The notes under the pieces are model-generated. The model saw only the letters and a program-made list of their open reading frames with translations. It made no database searches and was not told where the DNA came from. Of a DNA stretch of 64,000 nucleotides, positions 27,101 through 41,160 are shown in pieces; within the stretch, counting starts at the first letter, position 1; each line of letters starts with the position of its first letter. A program made the position numbers and the translations under genes. Source of the DNA: Unio delphinus (Eukaryota; Mollusca; Bivalvia; Unionida; Unionidae); assembly GCA_029339505.1 (NCBI GenBank), contig JAQISU010000081.1:13303001-13367000 (forward strand), given 5' to 3'.

Positions 27101-29660
27101 ATTAGCAATTTTGAATAGCTTATTTGCATACTTTACTCAAATCAAATTTTCACCAATTACATACCTTTTGAATTTAATTCAGTGAATAAATCTGATTAAT
27201 CGATACAAGGCTTTTTTTAACTAATGAAATGCCAGTTATTTTCTTACATTCTGCAATTGCCTTCTTTGTTTTCCACTACTGTTTGTATATATAATTCTGT
27301 AATCCCAAAAGAGAATAGATTTGAATTCTTGAAATTTCCCCAGAGCATATATATTGGCAAAATATTTTATTTATGATCAATGTTAATGAAACTGTTTTAA
27401 AGGACCAATTTAAATTTTAAAAAAACATTCAAAACAGAATTTCAGTGTGCCTTCAGCTTATTGCTAGGAATTACAATCCACTTATATCCTTTATTCTTCT
27501 TTCTTTTTAAAGTCTTGTTACTCGTTTAATAAAAATGCAACCACTTCTCAGTATTCTGAGGTTCAATTCATACAGAATAGCTGTGTGCCACTTCTGTCAG
27601 AAACTTAGCCTTCATATTAATCATCACAGTGGTTGTTGGGTTTACAAGTGTTTGCAGAAAAAAGGAAATTGTTTGCATTGTCTGTTTTCCATACAGGTCA
27701 ACAGCTAGTCAGAAAAACAAGTATAGTGTTGATGGTATACTTACCAAAATGACAGGGATTTTCTTTGACCCATTTATGCAAGTCCCAGATTCTCAGGAAA
27801 GCAGGTCAATCTACTAAACTATATTTGAAAATGGGTAGACAATTCAATACGATACTTTCTATGGTGAAATCCAAGAAAACAAATCTGAAATGAGAAAGAT
27901 GTGCCACACAAGTTCTATAGAAAACTGTAAAAGGTGACTTTTCTTCTGGTAAAAAAATAATCAATAATGTATAAATAAATCAAAAAAGATTTGGAGAACT
28001 TTCCAACAAGTCTATGTATTAAAGCATACTGCATTTCTTATTGTTGGTGATGAGAGAGACACCGTCATTTTCCATGCATAAAGAGTTTGACATTAGGAGA
28101 ATCTTTTTGAATGTTAAGCAAACCAAGGGAATAAAAATGCAATGACGAGGAAATTTCCTTTCTTGATATACCAACCTCTTTTTCAAAGTTGAGCAATAAT
28201 TTTCATGTGCTATTTCTTTCATTACCATATCAATTCCTTTATTAAAGTGCATTAAATGCTCAAATTAACCCATCTCCATCTAATAATCTTAACATGCTGT
28301 AATATTCCTTGCTGTGGTCATTGATAACTGGTGCATGCTCATTTTTTATATTATTGTAGAGCTGCATATTGAGCAAAGTGACCAAATTATTTGCCAAACA
28401 AACCATGTGAAACAAATGGAAGTAAAAAATTAGCTAAGTTGTAAACAGCATAGTAGTATTCTGTTTACTCAAATTTGCTCTTTGCAAATCACACTTTGAT
28501 TTTAATCCAAGCAGTCAAACCACTTTACTTGTATTCGTGTTGGCTCTTTTTACAGCCTGTTTAGATGGCAATGATGGTTCTTTCAATTTATAATTAGGTT
28601 TTATATTTCACCATTATATCTTGTCTCAGAATTAGACTGACTTGAGAAATCTTACATTTCAGTGAGAATTAGCTTGAAAATATCTCTTACTAACCAGTGA
28701 AAATTTGTTGAAGATCGAATTCAAACATGTCAAAAGGAATGTAGATTTCTGGGATCTCTAAACTAATGAAAAACATATGTAACAGCTTTTAATACTTGTC
28801 AAACATTTCTCAACATTATATTTTCTAAGAAAGAAATGCAATCTAAGACCTTAAACTATGCGATGAAACATACCAGCTATTTATTCAACACAATAATAGG
28901 TTTTTACATTGTAAACCTAAATCACATTTCTCTATTTAATCGTGGTTCTTATTTAATTGCAATGCAGCCACTTCTCAGTATTGAAGTTCAGTTCATACAG
29001 AACAGCTGTGTGCCACTTCTGTCAGAAACAGCCTTCTAATGATCATCACAGTGGCTGTCTAGGTTTACAAGTGTTTGCAGAATAATGGAAATTGTTTGCA
29101 TTGTATAGTTTGTATACAACTTGCTGGAAGGACATGCATAGTCTTGATGCTACACGTGTAAATGAAAGGGTTTTTGTTTGACCCCATCAGAAGACTCTAA
29201 AAAGTATTATTTTCCTTCGCAATATTTGAGAGAAGTGTAAGATAACCTTGGTGATGTAGAAAAATGTTAACAATACATAAACAAAACAAACTACATGTAT
29301 TCATAAGCTCTTTAATGCAATGATTAAGATTGCCATCCTGGAAATTATAGACATGAAGGTAAAAAAAAATCGTGATTCTTTTGAAAATTAGGGACACTTA
29401 TCGCAGCAAAGAAAAATACCAAATTAAAGCCAAAACAATGATAAAATCATTTACAAATATTACAAAACTGCCTATGTATCATGATGTAACAGTATTAACA
29501 ATACACAACTTTTTGTTTTCTTATAATTGTTCTCCAAGCTGCTTCTGGTTCTTTTCAGCTTTTTCAGTAGCTCTTTTTCCAAAAACATTTCATTCTAATT
29601 AGGGTGCGTTTACAATCCATGTCAGACATTTTCAACTCCAGACACACATGAAGCGTTTAT

Positions 29661-30126
29661 TAGGGCATAACCGATTAGCATTTTTCTACAGATTTCCGAT
29701 TCCGGATTTTGGGCATGAAATTTTTCTGATTCCGGATACGATTCAATTAATCGGAAATGCTAAATCCGTATTTTTTTTTCTAAAAAATTTAATCTTCCGT
29801 TTCCGGGTTTCTGGTTTAAGAGTGTCTAGCATGTTACTTAGTACTTTACCATATCCAGCTTCATTTCCGGTTTTTACCCGCCAGTTCAAATAGATTGTCT
29901 CACAGCGTGGTTGTGTTGACCATACTGGACTTTTCTGACTTCTTATTTAACTTTATTAATGCACTATCGAATGACACGCAGTGATAGACACGGTGCTATA
30001 GAAATTCAACTTCATTATTTTTATTATCCGAATCAGTCGTTCCTGCCTTGTCCGACTCCCGATTAATCGGAAGATCATACTATCCGATGGAATCCGATTT
30101 CCAGATCAAAAGTCGGTTATGCCCTA
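29661..30126. mobile_element. hAT-type MITE in U3
   Basis: 466-bp copy with the same target duplication (29653-29660, 30127-30134). It carries the short internal change reading TCTGGTTTAAGAGTGTC instead of the longer U1/U2 form, shared with U4. Confidence 0.93.
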
Positions 30127-32006
30127 GCGTTTATAGAACATGTTCAATTATAGTTTGCAAATAAACACAAATGTTTAAAATATCCATATAAAAAAAACAA
30201 CAGCAAAATAACAAAACGCAGTAAATCATTAAGAAAACAAAAAGAAAATGAAGCAATATGGATAACAATGTGAAAATGAGGACACCAGTTATTGGAAAAG
30301 ACTGGGAAGGACCAAAACAAACCGTACTTATTTTTATTGCACATTATATACTGGAAACTAATCTGTCAGAAATTATCCAAAATGACAGGAAATGGAGTCA
30401 AACTGATAATACAATACAAATTACCAGGGAAGACTTGAAAGAGCAAAAACAAGACTTGCATATGGCTTCAACTCCTGCTAAATACTGTTTGGTTTATCCT
30501 TTCTGAAAATATAATTTCTGGACTACAAGTGCGATTCATGAACAGGCTTGGCAATTTGGGACCTTCAGGCCCAATGTACGATGATGGGCAAGTGAGATTT
30601 ATGTTTATATCCTTCATTGTTCACCCAATTTCATCTTTAAATTTTAAATCTTGCTACTCAATAATGCAAACACATCTCAGTCATTTCAGGTTTACCTCAC
30701 ACAGAGCAGCCATTTGCCACATGTCTGAAACTCTAGCCTACATAATAATCATCAGTTATCGTTAGGGTTACAAGCATTTGCAGAATAATTGAAATTGTTT
30801 GCATTGCCCATTTTGTATACAGCTTGTTGGAAGAACAAGTACAGTCTTAATGCTATACTTACCAAAATGACAGCTTCTCTTTGACTCCATCCAGAGAGTC
30901 TGTGAATCTCAGAAAAGGGTAAGACTCTGCTTGGCAACAATTGATGAATTACACACCTCAAGAAGAGACCTTAGTGATGACATCTAATGAAAAATGCTGA
31001 AACGAGGAAGGATCTGCCAGATTAGTCATAAAACAAATGTAAAATGTGAATATTTGATTTGAGAAAGGAAAATATTAAATGTATACACAAAGGAAACATG
31101 CAAAATAGGCAATCAAGTGCATTACAGGGACAGGATTTCTCAAATTCTAACCGGAGCAGTTGGAATTTGAACTTATCAACAATTTAACATGTTATTAAAC
31201 AGTGGACAGTCATTTTGATTCTTGTCACGAGTTTTCCAGTTTTCTTCCATGATATCAATTAAATTGGTTGGAATGCAATGGAAGCCTAGCATGCCGAAAT
31301 CAGACTAAGTACATAACTTTAATTAAACAAATAAAAATATCCTAGAATGAATCAAGTGTTTCGATAACTCCATTTCATTTAAGTTATTCTTTAAACTAAT
31401 TTCAACATTCCCTTCAGCATAATTGCAGGTCATAAGAACTTAAAAATGGTATTTTGCTTATGTCAGCATTTCAATCTATTAGAAAAAAGGTATCAGAAAA
31501 TGCAATAGGACTTTAGTTTATATAAAAGCACCAGTATGGGCCGCCAAATGAATGAGATATTTTTGAAAATTTTACTTCTAGTTCAATGTTGCAATTTAAG
31601 CAGCAAGACAGAGAAAAACACAAATATCAGGGAAACCATCTTACTTTGTAGGACCAAGCACTTTGCGAAGAACACTGGTGAGTCTTAAGTAAACATATCC
31701 TCATCTATCTTGGCTAAGGCAAAGATGACCAATTCAGGAAGGCATATAAAAGTGACATAAAGATTGTGATCAGAACTATTCTGAGTTGTTAATGGCTGCA
31801 ACAGTCTGATGATGCTGTAATGATCCAAAATGAAGCAGGAACAATGATAAATGAATACTATTAAAAGACATGAAAGCCAACATATATTAGATAGATTGTA
31901 TACATTTTGAACAAGAATGTGACAACAAAAGATTTGCACAAAAATTGGGAGATCGAAAATATAATTAAATCATTAGTAAAGTAAATCATTTTGAAATACT
32001 TTCAAG

Positions 32007-32193
32007 TCATATTTTGTACGACACTAATTGTGGCTCTATATCTTTGCTTGCCAAATGGACTGATAAATAAACAATTTCCCACTGCCAGCCCATGTTTGCA
32101 GCAATACTTTTGGCATCCCTCTGGTATGTAGTCATACTTTCGATATTAATCTTAAAATATATCCTTTCTATGTTCAGTTCCTTCCACCATTTT
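32007..32193 (-). CDS. Candidate exon, KWWK type (U4)
   Basis: Identical in protein to the other copies; acceptor-like border intact. Confidence 0.35.
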
Positions 32194-35100
32194 CTGACAA
32201 TGAACAACACACACCATGCTATTGGTTAGTTGGCATTAAATATTAAGGGAGGAAACTCATGAAATCCAAGAGATGTCGCTAGAATAAAGAACCAATATAT
32301 CTGTTCAATCTGCCAAGTTGAAGATGACGTTATCATATCAGAACCTTGGCTAGTGAAGACAGTGGTCGTATAATGTAACTAATCAAGTTCAGTGAATTGC
32401 AAAAATATTTAGAAAGATAAACCCTTTAACTACCACCCAACACCCAAAGATGTAAAGGAATTACAATTCTATAAAGTGTGTATAAATTAAAAGAGAAAGG
32501 GTAACATATGCAAAATTGTTCAAACATATGATTAAAATTTCTTACAAAAGCTGCAATCCCTCATAAAGTTAGACTTTATTTTAAGTGATGCATCTTTATA
32601 TACTTTCTGCATGCACTTCATGTAGGGTTATGATGATAAGAAAAATTACACAAAAATAAAATAAACTTCTCAAATAGCTCAGCTTCTAGACTTTTTGGGT
32701 TGTCACTACTATGACTATTTAAGTGGGAGCAAATGTTAACTTGCACAGAGCTACAATAAACATTCTGTGAACATTTAATGTCCCTGGTGTTCTTTGGTAG
32801 ATAAGCAACACAGCACCAATTCAAATTTCACATCAATGAGTGACTGGACAAAAAACAGTGCACCCAGTGAAAAGTGATAAACTGGGCTGGTCATTTTATA
32901 TGGAATCACTCACGTTGATGTTTCTCTGCAAACTAAGATTCAAAACTGTTTAATGCACATTGTCAATAAATACTTAGGAATTATACAAGTAAATATGACT
33001 TTTTCAAAAGCCCTCGGAACCTAATTGTTTGCATATTCAAATGCTCTTACTGCATTAAGCACTTAAGTAACCACTTTAATCCATTGTGTGTTAATCTCTG
33101 CAAACTAAGATTGAAAAAACTGTTTAATGAACATAATACAAAATTACTTAGGAAATTATATATTAGTAAGTTTTGTGTGAATCATGCATTCTATTAAGGA
33201 TAAATGAAACAAAATACACATGATAGATTTGTCCTTTTATCCAATTCATACATTTTGGTATATTCATACAAACTACTATTTCATAAAATTGGTGTAGGAT
33301 GCAAAAATCTCAAAAGTAATACTTTATGACGAGAGATTTTGCAGAAAGAATTCCTTATTCCAAATTATAACCCCTTGTGTGGGCCTTCTTGATCACACTG
33401 CATAAATGATTATTCTATCACATTCCCTTGTGAAAACAATGAGTTATATTTCAAATGGTACTAATGCAGGATGAGGACAAAATATCCCCATCAATCTTTT
33501 GGACATCTAGAAATAGCTATTAACACGATTTGCTATAACCGACTTTGAATATAATAAAAAAATACTGCTGAAAAGGAGATATTCACCGACATGAAAACTA
33601 ATTTTGTCCCTTCATTATTTACATCAGTCTCTAATTTAACATTATTTTTGGGCTCAAAATCAGTCACTGGTATCTCCATTAACACTTTTTGAATTCCAGA
33701 ATTCTATTGTATTGCAAACATTTCAAATCATTCACATCATCAGCCAGTATAAGCCTAATGAAATCATCATCTGAAGATAAACCTTGATTTTTGGTGTTTT
33801 CTAAAAAGCTCGTATTTGAACTGGTCATTTGAAAAATTTACTTGATGCAAGGTTCAAACTATCAATAAATGCTTCATCTAGGGCCAACAACCAGTAATGT
33901 CAGGCTAAGAGCTCTAAAACAGAAGTCTAAGTGAAAAGAGATGCCATGACATGCACTACAATACCTCTAATGACATGACTTGTGACAAGCAATTTTAATA
34001 ATAAGTGGAAGCTCTTGTGCACCACCTCTCTCATATTAAGCAAATTCATTTTTTAAAAATAGCAAGATTTGCATGATTAATTGCTCTGGCAGCATTCATG
34101 TTACTTTTGCAAGAGTGATCTCTCAGACAAATGCCTCGATTAGCCTCATTGTATCTGAGAGTACTAATTGCTGGTCAAAAACTGACCAGTGGCATAGACT
34201 CAACAGATGTCAGACTCGTCATCTTGTTGTCATCATGGAGATGTCTTTTTATATTCAAGCAGCAGGAAGTAGCCGGGAACTGGAGAAGGGTAGAGGTACA
34301 GAGAAAAGAAATAAGGCAAAGAACATCATACAAACCTCCCACTTCTAAACAGATGGTTTAAATTCACTTTTGCTGCTTGATCAGTCAGCATCAACACAGA
34401 CCTCTGGTTGCTTCCCTATTGTCCAATAATAATTTGGAAAAAAAACAATCAAAAAATGTATCACAGGAAGGTGACACGTGAAATTAAATGCAAAGACCAA
34501 TTATGCTGTTCCAATCTTTTCAACAAAGGTCAGACCCAGAAAAATCTATTATTTTCCTACCAGCTTACTACTTTTATAAATAAATTTCAAAGGCAATTTT
34601 TTTCTTCATATATTTCAAAAAGTTGTGGGCATGTAACAATCATTTCTGCCTGTTCAGCTTAATTTTCAGTTTGTTCATGGCTGCAGAACATGGGACTTTT
34701 CAAGCACTTAAGACTGAACAGCCAAACTGTCACTGTCCTAAGGAAAACTTCCTTTACCTAGTAAGCAATTCAACTATACTGGATAAACTTCGGGGTTTTT
34801 TAGTTACTGGCAAGAAAGAGAATGAATATTTGGAGAATACAACAAAATCTGAACCAAACTGGAGTAAAAATTTAATTCCATTTGATTGATCAATTAAAAG
34901 GTTTTTTTTAAGAAGTCTATCATCAATTGTTGTAACAGTATGTGTGTTGATGTTCAGAACTGACATTCATCAAATAAATCAGAGACTCTAGTCTAAATTA
35001 TGCCAAATTCATCACAACATCCACTCTTCAATATTTTACAATTTTGATTCAACTTAATTCAAGACGACCTATATAATAAGAAAAAATGTTTAAACAAAAA

Positions 35101-36931
35101 TTCAATACTTATAGAATAAGACAAATAACTACAATCTTGTTGTTGAAGTTGTCTAGTTACCTATTGTAAGCATACCTGAAAATTAAATATATGTTGGAAA
35201 TCTCTGCAGAATGAATGCTCTTAACACTGGCAGCTCTTGCTTCCAAAACTTAAGTCTAGAGTCCCAAGGTCCTCAGTCCATAAACTTTACCAGAGAGTAC
35301 TAATTGCTAAACAAAAACTGACTAGTGCCAAAGATCTTGACAAGATTTCAGAATCACTATCTAGTTGTTATCATAGAGATTATACTATTCATTCAGGTTT
35401 TTAATATTTGCTTTTCAATGTAATATTTACATCATCAGGCTAGTAAATTTAAAATTTTTTGTTTCCTTAATTAAACAAGATCCTGAACAAGGAAATCCAA
35501 CGTCACATTTCTAGAAAATGTCAGACAATATAAAGGCAAGCGTGTTCCTCCAAGAGAATGGTGCTCTACTGGATGAAAAACATAAAGAAATTCAAGATGC
35601 GACTGTTTCTTAATTTTACTTACTAAGTGTTGATATCATCTCAGATATTCTTCAGTGCTAACAAATGTTTCTGATTAGCTTCTGTGGTGGACATAATGAA
35701 TCTCTTTCAAAGCCAAGTCAGCCACAATGTTTGCATGAAAGTAATAACCTGCATATAGAAATACCTGCTGACATCTATGAATTTTATACTTAGATCAGCA
35801 TTGTTCTATAGTATTGCTGACCAGGGACAAACTTGATGTCATGACCAGATAAAGTTTACTTGTGATGGCTCATTGAAAAGAAAAACCTAACTTAAAATGG
35901 CTCAAAGATAACTGAAATCTCACTGTAAATGCAAAATATATTAATAAACAGAGAGCCAGGTGTGAAACTTCAATTTCTCTATTAAATCTTGTAGCTTATT
36001 TAATAAGGCAACCACTTCTCAGTATTTAGAGGTTTATTTCACACAAAACAGCAGTGTGCCAGTTCTGTCAAAAACTCTAGCCTACATAATAATCATCACA
36101 GAGGTTGCAAAATAATAGAAATGTTTGCATTGTTCATTATGTACACAGCCTGTTAGGAGGAAAGTTAGTCTTGAGGGAGCACTTACTGCAACAACAGGGT
36201 TTCTCTCTGACCCCATCACAAGTCTTGGACACATGGAAATGCATATGAATCAATGTGGTAGTATCTGCAAAATGGTAAAGAACTCCAGACAAAATATTCA
36301 GTGGTGAAATCCAATGAGAAATGCTGAAGCAAGAAGGTTGTCACAAAAGTCTCAAGAAACAAAATATAAAATGGAAACAATTGATGGGGAAAATAAAATT
36401 CATTTCATGTTTAAAAACAGTTGATTAATTAATTGATTTTTTTAAACTGATTAAATGGTAATTATTTTCTTACATTCTGCAATTGCCTTCTTTGTTTTCC
36501 ACCACAATCTGTATTTAGATTTGGGAACTCCAAAATAGGATAGAGTTACAAGCATTTGCAGAATAACTGAAATTGATTGCATCGCCAATTTTGTATACAA
36601 CTTGTTGGAAGGACAGGTAAAGTCTTGATGCTAAACTTACCAAAATGACAGTCTCTTTCTTACCCCATCCTGGTAATCCATGACTCAGAAAAGGCTACGA
36701 CTATGCTTGGCAACAATTGATGATTTGCAGACCTCAAGAAAAGACCTTCAGTAGTGACATCTAATGAATAATACTGAAACGAGGAAGGATCTGCCAGACT
36801 ATAGTCAAGAAGTAAATGTAAAATGAGAATATTTGATTTAAGAAAAGAAATTATTAAATGTATACGCAAAGGAAACCTGCAAATTAGGCAACAGAGTACA
36901 TTAGAGGCACATGATTTCTCGATAGGCTTAC

Positions 36932-36995
36932 CTGGAAAGTTGTCTTTGAACTTACCAACAACCTTTAAACGTTTCTTATTAAACAGTGGAGTCAT
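36932..36995 (-). CDS. Candidate first coding exon MTPLFNKK... (U4)
   Basis: Minus strand: an ATG followed by MTPLFNKKRLKVVGKFKDNF and then a strong donor CCAG|GTAAGCC. The same exon lies at 25899-25962 (U3, one Gly to Asp change) and 47966-48029 (U5). In U2 (14848-14911) the donor reads GTCAGC and is weaker. U1 lacks this segment because of its deletion. The related segment at the end of monomer F has lost both the donor and the frame. Function is unknown, and a chance ORF is possible. Confidence 0.28.
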
Positions 36996-39900
36996 TTAGA
37001 TTCTTACTGGTGTCAAGCTCTCAAAAAAAAAAGTTTGAAGTTTTCTTTCATAATATCAATTAAGCTGGTTGGAATGCAATAGAAGTTTAGAATGACAAAA
37101 TCAGATGAAGATCACTTGTGATGGCTCATTGAAAGTCAAAACTTAAAATGACTCATGGAAAGGCAATACTCAAGTTAAAATAGCTCAAAGATTACAGAAA
37201 TCTCACTGTAAATGCAAAATCTATTAATAAACAGAACTAGGTGTGAAACTTCAATTTCTCTATTAAATATTGTTACTTATTTAATAAGACAACCACTTCT
37301 CAGTATTTAGAGGTTTATTTCACACAGAACAGCAGCGTGCCAGTTCTGTCAAAAACTCTAGCCTACATAATATCATCACAGTGGTTGCAAAATAATGAAA
37401 ATTGTTTGCATTGTTCATTATGTACAAAGCCTGTTAGAAGAAAATATAGTCTTGATGGTGCACGTTTTGCAACAACAGGGTTTCTCTCAGACCCCATCAC
37501 AAGTCTTGGACACATGTAAATACACATGAATCAATGTAATATCTAAAAATTGGTCAAGAACTGCACACGAAATATTCAGTGGTGAAATCCAATGAGAAAT
37601 GCGTAAGCAAGAAGGTTGTTACACAAATCTTAAGAAACAAAATATAAAATGGAAACAACTGATGGGGAAAACAAAATTCATTTCCTGTATAAAAACAGGT
37701 GCAACAAGGATCCATGGATTAGCTCATAAGCATATGTATTAAATCATGCTGCATTTATTATTCATTGTGACCAGACCTGCAGTGGCACCTTCTATGTATG
37801 AGAGCTTAAGATATGTACAGGATTTTTTGATTTTGTGCAAGCCAGCTGAATAAAAATGCACTCAGCTGAGCAAGTCACACATCGCAACAGCACATACTAT
37901 TTATTTTCAAAGCTGGGTAAGTAACATTTAGCAGAATTTCATGCAATAATTGCTTCATCTACCCACTCATGACCTCCAGTCTAGTAAATGCTCTATTTTA
38001 CCATTCTCAATATATTTGTTTACATCATGTACCACACATGGATTGATAACTGCGATGTACATGTCTATTAGCACTTAACTCCATATACGGAAAATAGCCA
38101 TGACAAACAGAAGAAAAAAAAGCCAATACGATTAATTAGCAATTTTGAATAGCTTATTTGCATACTTTACTCAAATCAAATTTTCACCAATTACATACCT
38201 TTTGAATTTAATTCAGTGAATAAATCTGATTAATCGATACAAGGCTTTTTTTAACTAATGAAATGCCAGTTATTTTCTTACATTCTGCAATTGCCTTCTT
38301 TGTTTTCCACTACTGTTTGTATATATAATTCTGTAATCCCAAAAGAGAATAGATTTGAATTCTTGAAATTTCCCCAGAGCATATATATTGGCAAAATATT
38401 TTATTTATGATCAATGTTAATGAAACTGTTTTAAAGGACCAATTTAAATTTTAAAAAAACATTCAAAACAGAATTTCAGTGTGCCTTCAGCTTATTGCTA
38501 GGAATTACAATCCACTTATATCCTTTATTCTTCTTTCTTTTTAAAGTCTTGTTACTCGTTTAATAAAAATGCAACCACTTCTCAGTATTCTGAGGTTCAA
38601 TTCATACAGAATAGCTGTGTGCCACTTCTGTCAGAAACTTAGCCTTCATATTAATCATCACAGTGGTTGTTGGGTTTACAAGTGTTTGCAGAAAAAAGGA
38701 AATTGTTTGCATTGTCTGTTTTCCATACAGGTCAACAGCTAGTCAGAAAAACAAGTATAGTGTTGATGGTATACTTACCAAAATGACAGGGATTTTCTTT
38801 GACCCATTTATGCAAGTCCCAGATTCTCAGGAAAGCAGGTCAATCTACTAAACTATATTTGAAAATGGGTAGACAATTCAATACGATACTTTCTATGGTG
38901 AAATCCAAGAAAACAAATCTGAAATGAGAAAGATGTGCCACACAAGTTCTATAGAAAACTGTAAAAGGTGACTTTTCTTCTGGTAAAAAAATAATCAATA
39001 ATGTATAAATAAATCAAAAAAGATTTGGAGAACTTTCCAACAAGTCTATGTATTAAAGCATACTGCATTTCTTATTGTTGGTGATGAGAGAGACACCGTC
39101 ATTTTCCATGCATAAAGAGTTTGACATTAGGAGAATCTTTTTGAATGTTAAGCAAACCAAGGGAATAAAAATGCAATGACGAGGAAATTTCCTTTCTTGA
39201 TATACCAACCTCTTTTTCAAAGTTGAGCAATAATTTTCATGTGCTATTTCTTTCATTACCATATCAATTCCTTTATTAAAGTGCATTAAATGCTCAAATT
39301 AACCCATCTCCATCTAATAATCTTAACATGCTGTAATATTCCTTGCTGTGGTCATTGATAACTGGTGCATGCTCATTTTTTATATTATTGTAGAGCTGCA
39401 TATTGAGCAAAGTGACCAAATTATTTGCCAAACAAACCATGTGAAACAAATGGAAGTAAAAAATTAGCTAAGTTGTAAACAGCATAGTAGTATTCTGTTT
39501 ACTCAAATTTGCTCTTTGCAAATCACACTTTGATTTTAATCCAAGCAGTCAAACCACTTTACTTGTATTCGTGTTGGCTCTTTTTACAGCCTGTTTAGAT
39601 GGCAATGATGGTTCTTTCAATTTATAATTAGGTTTTATATTTCACCATTATATCTTGTCTCAGAATTAGACTGACTTGAGAAATCTTACATTTCAGTGAG
39701 AATTAGCTTGAAAATATCTCTTACTAACCAGTGAAAATTTGTTGAAGATCGAATTCAAACATGTCAAAAGGAATGTAGATTTCTGGGATCTCTAAACTAA
39801 TGAAAAACATATGTAACAGCTTTTAATACTTGTCAAACATTTCTCAACATTATATTTTCTAAGAAAGAAATGCAATCTAAGACCTTAAACTATGCGATGA

Positions 39901-40694
39901 AACATACCAGCTATTTATTCAACACAATAATAGGTTTTTACATTGTAAACCTAAATCACATTTCTCTATTTAATCGTGGTTCTTATTTAATTGCAATGCA
40001 GCCACTTCTCAGTATTGAAGTTCAGTTCATACAGAACAGCTGTGTGCCACTTCTGTCAGAAACAGCCTTCTAATGATCATCACAGTGGCTGTCTAGGTTT
40101 ACAAGTGTTTGCAGAATAATGGAAATTGTTTGCATTGTATAGTTTGTATACAACTTGCTGGAAGGACATGCATAGTCTTGATGCTACACGTGTAAATGAA
40201 AGGGTTTTTGTTTGACCCCATCAGAAGACTCTAAAAAGTATTATTTTCCTTCGCAATATTTGAGAGAAGTGTAAGATAACCTTGGTGATGTAGAAAAATG
40301 TTAACAATACATAAACAAAACAAACTACATGTATTCATAAGCTCTTTAATGCAATGATTAAGATTGCCATCCTGGAAATTATGGACATGAAGGTAAAAAA
40401 AAATCGTGATTCTTTTGAAAATTAGGGACACTTATCGCAGCAAAGAAAAATACCAAATTAAAGCCAAAACAATGATAAAATCATTTACAAATATTACAAA
40501 ACTGCCTATGTATCATGATGTAACAGTATTAACAATACACAACTTTTTGTTTTCTTATAATTGTTCTCCAAGCTGCTTCTGGTTCTTTTCAGCTTTTTCA
40601 GTAGCTCTTTTTCCAAAAACATTTCATTCTAATTAGGGTGCGTTTACAATCCATGTCAGACATTTTCAACTCCAGACACACATGAAGCGTTTAT

Positions 40695-41160
40695 TAGGGC
40701 ATAACCGATTAGCATTTTTCTACAGATTTCCGATTCCGGATTTTGGGCATGAAATTTTTCTGATTCCGGATACGATTCAATTAATCGGAAATGCTAAATC
40801 CGTATTTTTTTTTCTAAAAAATTTAATCTTCCGTTTCCGGGTTTCTGGTTTAAGAGTGTCTAGCATGTTACTTAGTACTTTACCATATCCAGCTTCATTT
40901 CCGGTTTTTACCCGCCAGTTCAAATAGATTGTCTCACAGCGTGGTTGTGTTGACCATACTGGACTTTTCTGACTTCTTATTTAACTTTATTAATGCACTA
41001 TCGAATGACACGCAGTGATAGACACGGTGCTATAGAAATTCAACTTCATTATTTTTATTATCCGAATCAGTCGTTCCTGCCTTGTCCGACTCCCGATTAA
41101 TCGGAAGATCATACTATCCGATGGAATCCGATTTCCAGATCAAAAGTCGGTTATGCCCTA
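40695..41160. mobile_element. hAT-type MITE in U4
   Basis: 466-bp copy with the same target duplication (40687-40694, 41161-41168) and the same internal deletion as U3. The identical site in all complete units shows a single insertion before amplification. Confidence 0.93.

Larger units (their letters stand above)
20813..31878. repeat. Tandem unit U3 (11066 bp)
   Basis: Full-length copy. It has a private 20-bp tandem duplication at 21842-21881 (ACTCACGTTGATGTTTCTCT twice). It shares with U4 and U5 the intact 23-bp segment in monomer D (about 27729-27751), and with U4 the 466-bp form of the MITE. Confidence 0.95.
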
